From: Caballeronia concitans | GTDB lineage: Bacteria; Pseudomonadota; Gammaproteobacteria; Burkholderiales; Burkholderiaceae | NCBI RefSeq assembly: GCF_001544615.1 | Contig: NZ_FCNV02000001.1 | Location: forward strand, 806,001-870,000 | Reading direction: 5' to 3' | DNA length: 64,000 bases | Shown: positions 9,325 through 18,268 of the stretch, one piece after another | Numbering within the stretch: the first letter of the stretch is position 1 | How the letters are laid out: every line of letters starts with the position of its first letter | Notes under the pieces: model-generated | Told to the model about the DNA's origin: nothing | Databases searched by the model: none | What the model saw: only the letters and a program-made list of their open reading frames with translations | Translations under genes and position numbers: made by a program

Positions 9325-10332
9325 TCAGTGCGTCCTCACCGCGCCGGCAACGGCGCCGCCATTGGCAGCGGCGGGCTGAAAGCCGGTCGGCGGCTGGCGG
9401 AAGATCTCGTCCGGCTTGCTCGTGCCGGTGTTGATCTCCTTGGTGAGCTTTTCCAGCGCATAGTCGATGAAAAAGCGCGTCTTCGCGGGCAAATACTGGC
9501 GCCCCGGATAGACGATCGACAGCTTCATCTCCGGATCGTCGACGGAATACTCGGGCAAAAGACGCACGAGGGTGCCGTCGTTGAGATCGTTCGCCACGAT
9601 GCCTTCGGGCAACACCGAAAAGCCCATGCCGCGCAGGGTCGCGAGCCGGACCATCAGCGCGCTGTTGACCGAGTAGACCGGTGTCAGCGTCACCTGTTCC
9701 GATGGTCCGTGTCGATGTCGGAAGTGCCACGATGAACTGCGTATGTCGTTCGGCAGCCCGACGGACGGCATGGTTTGCAAGTCGGACGGCGCGGCGGGCA
9801 TGCCGTATTCGGCCACGAACTCGGGCGTCGCGACCGGTATCAGCGGATTCACGCCGATGGGCCGCTCGACGAGCGCCGTGCTCGTCACCATGAACGCGGC
9901 GACGATGCCGACGTCGTAACCGTCTTCGACAAGATCGACGTGACGTTCGGCCAGGGTTAGACGCACGTTCACCTTCGGATACAGCTTGCGGAAACCGTCG
10001 ATGAGCGGCGTCAGCGTGAGCAGCGACAATGCGCTCGACGCCACCACGCGCAGCGTGCCGCTCGGTTCCCCTTCAGTATGCGTGACTGCCGATTCGAGGT
10101 GATCCAGTTCTTCGAGTAAAGCGCGGCAGCCTTCCAAATAACGCGTGCCGGCTTCAGTCAAAGAGAGATTGCGAGTCGTCCTGTTAATCAACCGGGTTCT
10201 AAGGTGCGCTTCGAGCATCGCAATTGCGCGCGTGACAAGCGCATTTGAAACGTCGAGTTGCTGTGCGGCACGCCGAAAACTCTCCGTGTCCGCGACGCGA
10301 ACAAAGACGCGCATTGCATGAATTTGATTCAT
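9325..10332 (-). CDS. LysR-family transcriptional regulator
   Basis: The 335-residue protein has the LysR N-terminal winged helix-turn-helix (about residues 3-62, with AAQQLDVSNALVTRAIAMLE as the recognition region) and a periplasmic-binding-protein-like effector domain. It is of the CrgA/PecT-like subgroup that controls many small oxidoreductase or efflux operons. The C-terminal 35 residues after the effector domain are Pro/Ala-rich and may be disordered. The target is unknown. Upstream (minus direction) is the long AT-rich gap and the antiporter remnant, so the original regulated neighbour may be the gene now broken at 10842. Confidence 0.9.
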   Translation of the reverse strand: MNQIHAMRVFVRVADTESFRRAAQQLDVSNALVTRAIAMLEAHLRTRLINRTTRNLSLTEAGTRYLEGCRALLEELDHLESAVTHTEGEPSGTLRVVASSALSLLTLTPLIDGFRKLYPKVNVRLTLAERHVDLVEDGYDVGIVAAFMVTSTALVERPIGVNPLIPVATPEFVAEYGMPAAPSDLQTMPSVGLPNDIRSSSWHFRHRHGPSEQVTLTPVYSVNSALMVRLATLRGMGFSVLPEGIVANDLNDGTLVRLLPEYSVDDPEMKLSIVYPGRQYLPAKTRFFIDYALEKLTKEINTGTSKPDEIFRQPPTGFQPAAANGGAVAGAVRTH

Positions 10333-10841
10333 TGTGTTGCCCTCTCAGGTTGTGCCGCGTTGAAGTGGGTGCTGCACGGCCCCGGGTGGAACGCCCACTT
10401 TTTGAGATGCTTACACGCATAATATTGACGCCTTGAAGATTTTGCAATATCAGAATAACAAATCATCAACGTGTGGGAATAGTTGCCGAATGGGGTTGGT
10501 GTATCACCTTAAACGGCTCTTATAAGTGTCTTGTTCTCGTGAGAGGTAGAGATGTAGTTAAATTTTCCGCCTTGACGCAGCAAATTGCATGACTGAGAGC
10601 GTTTTCTCAATGCTTAACGTCAGATCAAAGCGCTCGTTCGATTAATGGTTAATCCGCTTAATTAGACGCCCCTGGTTCTTCGAATTAGTGGCGTAAAATG
10701 CTATTGCTTTACCACGGACGATAAGTGCTATATCGGCGGTGAACAAAAATGATTCCAAGGTGCTGAGTAGGAGGTGGCTCACTAGCATTTCAGCGCGACC
10801 GTTAATGCGCGCCATAATGGGGAATCGATAGGGTTTTCACG
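10333..10841 (+). other. AT-rich gene-free stretch
   Basis: No coding frame stands out in these roughly 510 bases. The stretch from about 10440 to 10760 is visibly richer in A and T than the neighbours, with several TTAAT-type words (for example around 10640-10670), as expected of regulatory DNA for the divergent LysR gene and for whatever was once expressed rightward. I could not assign a promoter with confidence. Confidence 0.6.
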
Positions 10842-11070
10842 ATGCTTTGGCATCTGGCTCGCGGCACAGCCAGAAATAGCACTATTTGACAGCCTGGCAT
10901 TAGGCTTCTTTATCGGACCGCTGAAGTTCGGGCCAATTCAACTCGGCGGTGTTTGCGGCACGCTCATCGTCGCGCCGCTTCTCGGGCAAAGCGGCGCGCG
11001 CGTATCGCCGGATCTGAAAAACATCGCGCTCGCGCTTTTCATTTTCGCCCTCGGCTTCACCGGCGAACCG
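10842..11070 (+). pseudogene. remnant of AspT-type (aspartate:alanine exchanger family) transporter
   Basis: Frame-corrected translation reads MLWHLLAAQPEIALF, then ALGFFIGPLKFGPIQLGG, then VCGTLIVAPLLGQSGARVSP, then DLKNIALALFIFALGFTG. This is the N-terminal part of the AspT/YidE antiporter family, whose members exceed 550 residues. Two lesions are visible. An extra G at about 10856-10857 breaks the frame after the fifth codon. After about 11070 the similarity stops and the sequence runs into the aldo/keto reductase leader. Only about 75 codons remain, so the gene is dead. It lies between a LysR gene and an aldo/keto reductase, both intact. The family call is from recognition of the motif block. 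Confidence 0.8.
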
Positions 11071-11174
11071 CTCCCGGCTCGCGCAGCGCGAATCCGGCGT
11101 TCGGCGGCGGGCTGGTATGAAGGTTCGATCCTGCTCCTTGCGCCATAATCGGCGGGCGAACAAGGAGGCTCTTC

Positions 11175-12020
11175 ATGGCGAACACCGTATCCACCGTTCA
11201 TCTGCCGGACGGCGAAGCGATTCCGAAGCTAGGTCAAGGCACATGGGAAATGGGCGAGCGCCCGAGCGCGCGAAAGGCGGAGATCGCCGCGCTGCGTGAA
11301 GGCGTCGAGCTGGGGATGACGCTCATCGATACCGCCGAGATGTACGGCGACGGCAAGAGCGAGCAGCTCATCGCGGAGGCGCTCGGCGATGTGCGCGACG
11401 ACATTTTCATCGTCAGCAAGGTGTATCCGCACAACGGCAGCGAGCGCGGCGTGCAGGCCGCATGCGAGCGCAGCCTGAAGCGGCTGGCGACCGATCGCAT
11501 CGATCTGTATCTGTTGCACTGGCGCGGCGGCGAGGACTTGCAGGGCGTGGTCGCGGGCTTCGAAAAGCTGAAACGCGACGGCAAGATTCGCCATTGGGGC
11601 GTCAGCAATTTCGATACGGACGACATGGAAGAACTCTTCGCGCTCGATGGCGGCGATGCCTGCGCGACCGACCAGATTCTGTACAACGTCGCGCGGCGCG
11701 GCTCCGAGTTCGATTTGCTGCCGTGGCTGCGCGAACATCGGCTGCCCGCGATGGCGTACAGCCCCGTCGATCACGCGCGTCTGCCGCGCGGCGGCGCGCT
11801 GGAAGCAATCGCGTCGGCGCGCGGCGTGTCGGCGTTTCAGGTGGCGCTCGCGTGGGTGCTCCAGCAGCCCGGCGTCTTCGCGATACCGAAGGCCGCGGAC
11901 GTCGCCCACGTGCGGGAGAATCGCGCGGCGCTGGACATCCGATTGTCGGCGGAAGAACTGGCCGATATCGATCAGCAGTTCAAGCCGCCGACCAGAAAGC
12001 GCGGGCTGGAGATGCTCTAA
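11175..12020 (+). CDS. aldo/keto reductase
   Basis: The 281-residue protein is a standard NADPH-dependent aldo/keto reductase (TIM barrel). The catalytic tetrad is present: D52, Y57 (in DTAEMYG), K82 (SKVYP) and H115 (LLHWRG). The C-terminal nucleotide-binding segment AIPKAADVAHVRENRAAL is also typical. It reduces aldehydes, ketones or sugars; the substrate cannot be predicted. The start is supported by AAGGAGG about 8 bases upstream. It converges tightly on the Rap1a-like gene (13 bases between stop codons). Confidence 0.92.
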   Translation: MANTVSTVHLPDGEAIPKLGQGTWEMGERPSARKAEIAALREGVELGMTLIDTAEMYGDGKSEQLIAEALGDVRDDIFIVSKVYPHNGSERGVQAACERSLKRLATDRIDLYLLHWRGGEDLQGVVAGFEKLKRDGKIRHWGVSNFDTDDMEELFALDGGDACATDQILYNVARRGSEFDLLPWLREHRLPAMAYSPVDHARLPRGGALEAIASARGVSAFQVALAWVLQQPGVFAIPKAADVAHVRENRAALDIRLSAEELADIDQQFKPPTRKRGLEML

Positions 12021-12033
12021 GCGCCGGCGCCGC

Positions 12034-12459
12034 TCACGAGCACGCGTGATGCGCGTGCACGGAGCCGAGCACCGCGACTTCCGCCGGCGTGCGGCGCAGA
12101 TCGGCTTCGTTGACCTGCTTGGCGTCGGCCAGGAAGTCATCGACGATGGACGATACCTGCGTGTTCGTCAGGCACAGCGAAACGCGCTTCGTGTCGGCAT
12201 CCGCCAGCGACGCGCGCTGCGACAGGAACAGCACCCCGTATTGATATCCGCGCACGATGCCGCGCACCGCGCCCACGCATTGGCCCTGCGCGGCGTTGTC
12301 GCTCTTCTGGCCGCATTGCTGCGCGAGCGACCACGCGGAGAAGGACGGATCGGATGCGCCGGGCGCGGGCTTCGGCGTCGACTGTGCGTGGGCAGCGACG
12401 GCGGCGCAAAGCGTGAGCGAAGCGGCAAGTGAAGCGGCGAGCGAGAGAGCGAGTTTCAT
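12034..12459 (-). CDS. exported Rap1a/Tai-like small protein
   Basis: The 141-residue product has a Sec signal peptide (residues 1-24, cleavage after AAHA). The mature part has four cysteines (CGQ, QCVG, CLTN and the C-terminal HHAC) spaced as in the Rap1a/Tai domain, including the pattern CVGAVRGIVRGYQYG. Rap1a-type proteins protect against type VI secretion amidase effectors in Serratia, but most Burkholderia homologues are orphan exported proteins, and no effector or type VI gene is nearby. The ATG at 12459 was preferred over one five codons upstream because a GAGGA ribosome site precedes it. It follows the ABC-transporter operon on the same strand. Confidence 0.7.
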   Translation of the reverse strand: MKLALSLAASLAASLTLCAAVAAHAQSTPKPAPGASDPSFSAWSLAQQCGQKSDNAAQGQCVGAVRGIVRGYQYGVLFLSQRASLADADTKRVSLCLTNTQVSSIVDDFLADAKQVNEADLRRTPAEVAVLGSVHAHHACS

Positions 12460-12538
12460 CGGGTGCGTCCTCATTGTTGTGGTTCCGATGAGAGGCGCGC
12501 GCGCTTCTTTGGTTCCGGCATGCGTCGTTTCAGGCAAG

Positions 12539-14623
12539 CTAAGCCGCCGTTTCCTGCGATTGCAGCGCGCGCAGTTCATCGACGGGAATGTGGCAATGAA
12601 TCGCGTGGCCGTTGCCTGCGTCGCGGCAGGGCGGCGCTTCCCGCTCGCAGATGTCGCCGATCTTGCGCGGGCATCGCGTATGGAACACGCAGCCCGAAGG
12701 CGGATTCGCCGCGCTCGGCAAGTCGCCCGACAGGCGGATGCGCGCGCTCGCCGCGTGCGCTTCGTCGAGCGACGGCGCCGACGAGAGCAACGCTTCGGTG
12801 TACGGATGCTGCGGGCCGTCGAAGACATCGGCGGCGCGGCCGATCTCCATGATGCGCCCGAGATACAGCACCGCGATGCGATCCGACAGATAGCGCACCA
12901 CGTTCAGGTCGTGCGAGATGAACACGTAGCTCACGCATCGCTCGCGCTGGAGATCGGCGAGCAGATTGAGGATCGCGGCCTGCACGGACACATCGAGCGC
13001 GGACGTCGGTTCGTCGCAGACGACGACGCGCGGATCGCCCGCGAACGCCCGGGCAATCGCCACGCGCTGCTTCAGTCCGCCCGACAGCTGCCGCGTGCGC
13101 GAGCCGAGATAGCGCTCCGGCAAGCGCACGGCTTCGGTCAGCGCATGCAGGCGCGCTTCCTTCGCCTCACCGCGCAGCGCCGCGAGCTTCGAGAGCGACC
13201 GCGCGATCAGCCGCCGCACCGAATGCGCGCGGTTCAGCGCCGAATCGGGATTCTGAAACACGATCTGCAGCGACTTCACCTGCTCGCCGCTGCGCCGTGT
13301 GACGCGCTCGGGCAGATTCTTGCCGTCGAGTTCGAGCGTCGCGCCCTTGTCCGGCTCGACGAGGCCGAGCAGCAGCTTCGCGAGCGTGGTCTTGCCGCTG
13401 CCCGATTCGCCGACCAGCCCGAGCGTTTCGCCCTGCACGAGATCGAGCGAGACATCGTGCACGGCGCGCACGTCTTCGTCGCCGACCCGGAACGTTTTCG
13501 AGAGATTGCGCGCGGACAACGCGAACGCCGGATCGTCGCCGCCGCATTCGACGGGCGCGGGCGCTTCGGCCGTCGATCGCGGCAAGCTGTGCGCGCGCTC
13601 GTGATAATGGCAGCGCGCCATCTGGTCGCCATTGAGCGACGCCACGCGATACGGCGGCGGCGCGTCCTTCACGCATCGCTCGTCGGCGAGCTTGCAGCGC
13701 GGCGCGAAGATGCAGCCCTGCGCCACCGATCCCGGCAGCGGCAGCGAACCCGGAATCGTGTCGAGACGGCCGTGCGCCTTGCTGCGGCCGCGCGTCGGCA
13801 GGCAGCGCAGCAGGCCGACCGTGTACGGATGACGCGGCTTCGCGAAGACATCGGCGGTCGCGCCTTCTTCCACGAGCTTGCCCGCGTACAGCACGCCGAC
13901 GCGGTCGCACATGCGCCCGATCACCGCGAGGTTGTGGCTGATGAAGAGCACCGCCGTGCCCGTCTCCGCGCGCAACTGCGCGATCAGATCGAGCACTTCG
14001 GCTTCGACGGTGGCGTCGAGGCCGGTCGTCGGTTCGTCGAGAATCAGCAATTCGGGATTGCACGCGAGCGCCATCGCGATGACCACGCGCTGCTGCATGC
14101 CGCCCGACAACTGATGCGGATAGCTGTCCATCACCCGTTCCGGCGACGCGATCCGCACGCGGCGCAGCATGTCGGCGGTGCGGGAGAGCGCTTCGTCCGC
14201 CGATACGCCCGCCGCTTCGAACGCTTCGGACACCTGCCGCGCGATGGTCAGCGACGGATTCAGCGCGCGGCCGGGGTCCTGATAGACCATCGATACGGCG
14301 TTCGCGCGCAGGTCGCGCAGCGCGTCGGCGGGAAGCGCGGCGACATCGCGGCCGCCGATCGTGATGCGGCCCGCCTTCACGCGTCCGTTGCGCGGCAGGT
14401 AGCGCAGCATCGCGAGCGCCGCCGTCGATTTGCCGCAGCCCGATTCGCCGACGAGCCCGTACGTTTCGCCGCGCCGCACGCGCAACGTGACGTCCTGCAG
14501 CACTTCGCGCTCGGACCCGCGCGAGCGGTACGCGACGGTCAGGCCGACGACCGCGAGCGCGTCGGCCTGATCGCCCTTGGCCGCGCCGAACGCGGGAAAT
14601 GCGGATGGCGGCGGTCCGTTCAT
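12539..14623 (-). CDS. double ABC ATPase of peptide-type importer (DppD-DppF fusion)
   Basis: The 694-residue protein holds two complete ABC domains. The first has Walker A GESGCGKST, signature LSGGMQQR and Walker B LLILDEPT. The second has GESGSGKTT, LSGGLKQR and VVVCDEPT. Each is followed by the oligopeptide-transporter C-terminal segment with clustered cysteines (CIFAPRCKLADERC; CVFHTRCPRKIGDIC), which in DppD-type subunits binds an iron-sulfur cluster. Most peptide importers use two separate subunits; this is the fused arrangement also seen in GsiA and YejF. The start at 14623 overlaps the stop of the upstream permease (ATGA). It energises uptake by the two permeases of the same operon. 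Confidence 0.93.
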   Translation of the reverse strand: MNGPPPSAFPAFGAAKGDQADALAVVGLTVAYRSRGSEREVLQDVTLRVRRGETYGLVGESGCGKSTAALAMLRYLPRNGRVKAGRITIGGRDVAALPADALRDLRANAVSMVYQDPGRALNPSLTIARQVSEAFEAAGVSADEALSRTADMLRRVRIASPERVMDSYPHQLSGGMQQRVVIAMALACNPELLILDEPTTGLDATVEAEVLDLIAQLRAETGTAVLFISHNLAVIGRMCDRVGVLYAGKLVEEGATADVFAKPRHPYTVGLLRCLPTRGRSKAHGRLDTIPGSLPLPGSVAQGCIFAPRCKLADERCVKDAPPPYRVASLNGDQMARCHYHERAHSLPRSTAEAPAPVECGGDDPAFALSARNLSKTFRVGDEDVRAVHDVSLDLVQGETLGLVGESGSGKTTLAKLLLGLVEPDKGATLELDGKNLPERVTRRSGEQVKSLQIVFQNPDSALNRAHSVRRLIARSLSKLAALRGEAKEARLHALTEAVRLPERYLGSRTRQLSGGLKQRVAIARAFAGDPRVVVCDEPTSALDVSVQAAILNLLADLQRERCVSYVFISHDLNVVRYLSDRIAVLYLGRIMEIGRAADVFDGPQHPYTEALLSSAPSLDEAHAASARIRLSGDLPSAANPPSGCVFHTRCPRKIGDICEREAPPCRDAGNGHAIHCHIPVDELRALQSQETAA

Positions 14624-15477
14624 CGGTCGAGCACTCCCTGAACGGCATCCGCGACGAGATTGACGGCGACCACCAGCGACGCGATCGCGGCGGCGTCGAA
14701 CACGACGGTCCACCACGCGCCGCCCGCCATCAGCGTATAGCTTTCGGACAACGCGAGGCCCCAGTCGGCGGACGGCGGCTGGATGCCGAAGCCCAGAAAG
14801 GAGAGCGTCGCGACCGCGAAGATCGCGTAGCCGAGCCGCACCGTCGCCTCGACGACGATCGGCGGCAGCACGTTCGGCAAGATCTCCGCGAACATGATGT
14901 AGAACGCGTTCTCGCCGCGAAGCTGCGCCGCGAGCACGTAATCGAGATGGCGCTCGCCGAGCACGGCAGCGCGCACGGTGCGCGCGGTGATCGGCGCGAA
15001 GGTCAGGCCGATCACGAGAATCACGGTCGCGTTGCTCGCGCCGACCGCCGCGAGCGCGAGCAGCGCGACGATCACGAGCGGCAGCGCGAGCAGCGCATCG
15101 GTGATCCGGCCGATGACCGCATCGACCCAGCCGCCGAAATAGCCGACGATCAAGCCGATCGCCGTGCCCGACGCCGTGCCGATGAGCGTCGCGAGCGGCG
15201 CGATGGTGAGAATGTCGCGCGAGCCGACGATCACGCGCGCGAAGACATCGCGGCCGAGCTGGTCCGTGCCGAACCAGTGATCGGCGGAAGGCGGCGAGAG
15301 CGAGTTGAGCGGGTCGGACGCGTACGGATCGACCGGCACGAGCCAGTGGCCGAAGAGCGCGCACGCCACCCAGAACAGCAGGATCAGCACGCCGAAGTCG
15401 AACGTGCCGGATCGCAGGAGCGCGCCGAGCGCTTCGAAGCGGCGCGGTTTCGGGGCGGAAGCGGTCGCGGTGCTCAT
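14620..15477 (-). CDS. peptide-type ABC importer permease, DppC-like
   Basis: The 285-residue membrane protein has an N-terminal cytoplasmic tail, a first membrane helix at about residues 28-48, then HWFGTDQLGRDVFARVIVGSR, the signature block of DppC/OppC permeases. Five more hydrophobic segments follow, with the EAA-type loop near ERHLDYVLAAQLRGENAFYI that docks to the ATPase. Both ends overlap neighbours by ATGA (with the DppB-like permease upstream and the ATPase downstream), so expression is coupled. It pairs with the DppB-like permease to form the inner-membrane channel. Confidence 0.92.
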   Translation of the reverse strand: MSTATASAPKPRRFEALGALLRSGTFDFGVLILLFWVACALFGHWLVPVDPYASDPLNSLSPPSADHWFGTDQLGRDVFARVIVGSRDILTIAPLATLIGTASGTAIGLIVGYFGGWVDAVIGRITDALLALPLVIVALLALAAVGASNATVILVIGLTFAPITARTVRAAVLGERHLDYVLAAQLRGENAFYIMFAEILPNVLPPIVVEATVRLGYAIFAVATLSFLGFGIQPPSADWGLALSESYTLMAGGAWWTVVFDAAAIASLVVAVNLVADAVQGVLDR

Positions 15478-16481
15478 CGCGAACCTCCGGTTCGGAGCCG
15501 CGGATTGAGCACGACATAGAGCGCATCGGCAATCAGGTTCGCCGCCGTGTAGATCACGCCGATGGTCAGCACGCCCGCTTCGAGCATCGGAAAATCCTTG
15601 GCCTTCGCGGCGTTGTAGATGAGCGAGCCGATGCCCTGATAGTGGAACAGCGTCTCCACGACGACGAGCCCGCCGATCATGTAGCCGAGCTGCGTCGCGG
15701 CGACGGTCACCGTCGGCAGGAGCGCGTTGCGCAGCACATGACGGAAGATCACGACGCGGCGCGGCAAGCCCTTGAGGATGGCGGTGCGCGTGTAGTCGGC
15801 GTCGAGCGCTTCGACGGTGCCGGCGCGCGCCATTCGCGCGATATAGCCGAAGAACACGAAGACGAGCGGCAGCACCGGCAGGATCAGATGTTCGAACTGC
15901 ACGAGCACGCTGGCGTTCGCGGGCGCGGTGGCTTCGATCGGCAGCCATTGCAGCCACACGCCGAAGATCAGGATCAGCACGATCGACGACACGAATTCCG
16001 GCACGACCGTCGCCGTCAGTCCGCCGATGCTGATGACGCGATCGACGAAGCGCCCCGCGTGCAGCGCCGCATACACGCCGCCCGCGATGCCGAGCGGCAC
16101 GACCACCACGAACGCGAGCGCGCCGAGCTTCGCCGAATTCCATAGCGCGCCGCCGATGAACGGCGCGACCGGCGCGCGGAATGCGTAGGACTCGCCCATG
16201 TCGCCGCGCACGAAATGCGTGATCCAGCCGATGTATTGCGTGAAAAGCGGCCTGTCCACGCCGAGCTGATGATTGAGCGCCGCGACGGCGCGCGCATCCG
16301 CGAGCGGGCCGAGGATCGCGCGGCCGACATCGCCGGGAAGCAGCTGGCCGCCCGCGAAGACGATCATCGAAAGAAGCCACAGCGTGACGAGCGCGAGCAG
16401 CACCCGCACGCCGACAAAGCGCGCGATGCGTTTGAGTTTGGCGAAGTCGGCGACGTGCGCCGTCGGCGTGATCGTGCTCAT
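15474..16481 (-). CDS. peptide-type ABC importer permease, DppB-like
   Basis: The 335-residue protein matches DppB/OppB/GsiC permeases: an N-terminal membrane helix, a periplasmic segment with LGVDRPLFTQYIGW, and five further helices. The cytoplasmic EAA loop ALDADYTRTAILKGLPRRVV contacts the ATPase. It begins 12 bases after the binding-protein stop and its own stop overlaps the DppC-like start (ATGA). The partner genes form one leftward operon. Confidence 0.92.
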   Translation of the reverse strand: MSTITPTAHVADFAKLKRIARFVGVRVLLALVTLWLLSMIVFAGGQLLPGDVGRAILGPLADARAVAALNHQLGVDRPLFTQYIGWITHFVRGDMGESYAFRAPVAPFIGGALWNSAKLGALAFVVVVPLGIAGGVYAALHAGRFVDRVISIGGLTATVVPEFVSSIVLILIFGVWLQWLPIEATAPANASVLVQFEHLILPVLPLVFVFFGYIARMARAGTVEALDADYTRTAILKGLPRRVVIFRHVLRNALLPTVTVAATQLGYMIGGLVVVETLFHYQGIGSLIYNAAKAKDFPMLEAGVLTIGVIYTAANLIADALYVVLNPRLRTGGSR

Positions 16482-16493
16482 TTACGCCCTCAT

Positions 16494-18155
16494 TTATGCC
16501 GATACCGTCGCGCGGTCGAACCACATCTGCGAGATCGCGTTGAAGCGCACGCCGGAGACGTTCGAGCGCGTGACGATCAACTGGTCGTAGAAGTACGGAA
16601 TGACGACGGGCGTTTCATCGAGCAGAAGGCGCTGGATTTGCCCGGAGAGTTTCTTTTGCGAAGCGACATCGAGCGCCGCGACGAAGTCCGCGACGAGCTT
16701 GTCGTACTGCGGATTCTTGAAGTGCGCCGCGTTCCACGTGCCGCTGCTCGTGAGCGGCGCGTTGAGGAACACGTTCGGCACGCCGCGATGCCCGTAATCC
16801 GTGATGCCGAGCGGCGAATCCAGCCAGTCCGACTTGCCGAACGTGCCCGAGCCGTAATACAGGTCCTGGCTTTCCACCTTCAGCGTGATGCGAATGCCGA
16901 TCGCCTTCGCCGCGTTCTGCACGACGACCGCGAGATCGGGAATCTCCATGTACTTTTCGGTGGTGAGCGTGACATCGAACCCGTTCGCGACGCCCGCTTC
17001 GCTCATCAACTGCTTGGCCTTCGCGATGTCGATTTTCCGCTGCGGCACGGAGAGATCGCTCGACGGAAACACGGGCGCGAACGGACTGTCGTTGCCGACG
17101 ACCGCGCGCCCGCGAAACAGCCCCTTCACGATGACTTCGCGATTGATCGAGAGCGCGAGCGCCTGACGCACGCGCTTGTCCTTGAACGCGCCGGTGTCGC
17201 ATCGCATGTGAATCTGCCGATGCGAACTCGACTTCGCGCCCAGCACCTTGAACTGCGGATTCGACAGCAGCGAGACGCCGCCCTGCACGGTGAAGTCGCC
17301 CATCACGTCGGCCTGGCGGCCCTGCATCGCGAGAAGCTGCGCCTGATGGTCCGCGTAGAACGAAAAGTTGACGCGATCGGGCAGCGCCTTGTCGCCCCAG
17401 TAGTCCGGATTGCGCACGAACGACGCGCCAACCTTCGGCGTGTACTTTTCGAGCTTGAACGCGCCCGTGCCCATGAACGACTTCTCGTACGAGCCGCTGA
17501 AGGTCGCGGGCAGGATCACCGCGTTGTAGTTGTCGGACGAAACGTAGTAGGGGAAATTGCCGTTCGGCGCATCCAGATGGAATTCGACGGTGTGATCGTC
17601 GGTGGCTTTCGCCGAATCTTTCGACAGCACGCCCTTCAGCACCGAGAGCGCCGCCGATCCCGCGCCCGGATCGGCGAGGCGGTTGAAGGTCGCGGCGACG
17701 TCTTTGGCGGTCATCGGCTGGCCGTCGTGGAATTTCACGTTCGGGCGCAGCTTGAACGTCCAGACATCGCCCTTTGCATTCGACGACCACGACAGCGCGA
17801 GCGCCGGCCGCAGCGTGAGCGTTTCGCTGTCGTCGTCGATCAGAAATTCGCCGGTCTGGTTGATGAGCACGAGCCCGGCGGCGTCCGTGACGGTGAGCGG
17901 ATCGACCGCACCGGCCGGCGTCATGTGAGCGACGCGGATGGTGCCGCCCGGCTTGCCCGCGCCTTGTGCGCGCGCCGCCGGCATGCCGAAGAGGCCGCCC
18001 GCCGAAAGCGCGATGCCGAGCACGCCCGCATGCCGCAGCAGTTCGCGGCGTGTGAGCCGGCCGGCCTTGAATTCGTCGATCGCGTGATTGCCGAGTTCGC
18101 CCGCGTGCGTGCGCGCGAGGTCGATGTGATGCGCGTCGGTCGATTTCTTTGTCAT
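16494..18155 (-). CDS. Tat-exported peptide-type ABC substrate-binding protein
   Basis: The 553-residue protein is a family-5 extracellular solute-binding protein (DppA/OppA class), seen in the blocks GDVWTFKLRPNVKFHDG and VRQALALSINREVI. The N-terminus is unusual: about 35 residues precede a twin-arginine signal (TRRELLRHAGVLG, R36-R37) with cleavage near ARAQ at 61-64, so the folded protein is probably exported by the Tat system rather than Sec. The ligand (peptide, opine or similar) cannot be told. The start at 18155 keeps this conserved N-terminal tail. It is the first gene of the transporter operon, 113 bases after the cupin gene on the same strand. Confidence 0.9.
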   Translation of the reverse strand: MTKKSTDAHHIDLARTHAGELGNHAIDEFKAGRLTRRELLRHAGVLGIALSAGGLFGMPAARAQGAGKPGGTIRVAHMTPAGAVDPLTVTDAAGLVLINQTGEFLIDDDSETLTLRPALALSWSSNAKGDVWTFKLRPNVKFHDGQPMTAKDVAATFNRLADPGAGSAALSVLKGVLSKDSAKATDDHTVEFHLDAPNGNFPYYVSSDNYNAVILPATFSGSYEKSFMGTGAFKLEKYTPKVGASFVRNPDYWGDKALPDRVNFSFYADHQAQLLAMQGRQADVMGDFTVQGGVSLLSNPQFKVLGAKSSSHRQIHMRCDTGAFKDKRVRQALALSINREVIVKGLFRGRAVVGNDSPFAPVFPSSDLSVPQRKIDIAKAKQLMSEAGVANGFDVTLTTEKYMEIPDLAVVVQNAAKAIGIRITLKVESQDLYYGSGTFGKSDWLDSPLGITDYGHRGVPNVFLNAPLTSSGTWNAAHFKNPQYDKLVADFVAALDVASQKKLSGQIQRLLLDETPVVIPYFYDQLIVTRSNVSGVRFNAISQMWFDRATVSA

Positions 18156-18240
18156 CGTTGTCGTTCCGTGTAGTAGTTGTCCGGCGTTGTCGTCAGGCAA
18201 GGCCCCGCGTCGCGCGTCAGGGCGCGGGAGCAAGGAACGC

Positions 18241-18266
18241 GCCGCATGCGGTTTTTCCGCTGCGGC
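18241..18266. other. GC-rich hairpin between cupin and transporter operon
   Basis: GCCGCA and GCGG pair with CCGC and TGCGGC around a short T-rich loop, giving a stem of about ten pairs with one bulge. In the rightward direction four Ts follow; in the leftward direction, the direction of the genes here, there is no T-tract. It could be a weak leftward attenuator or an mRNA-processing hairpin between cupin and transporter. Confidence 0.4.
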
Positions 18267-18268
18267 TT

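Noticed and set aside
10900-11163. 87-residue leftward frame between LysR and the aldo/keto reductase
   Set aside because: It is antisense to the AspT-like remnant, whose rightward frame has clear family similarity; the leftward frame is highly charged and has none.
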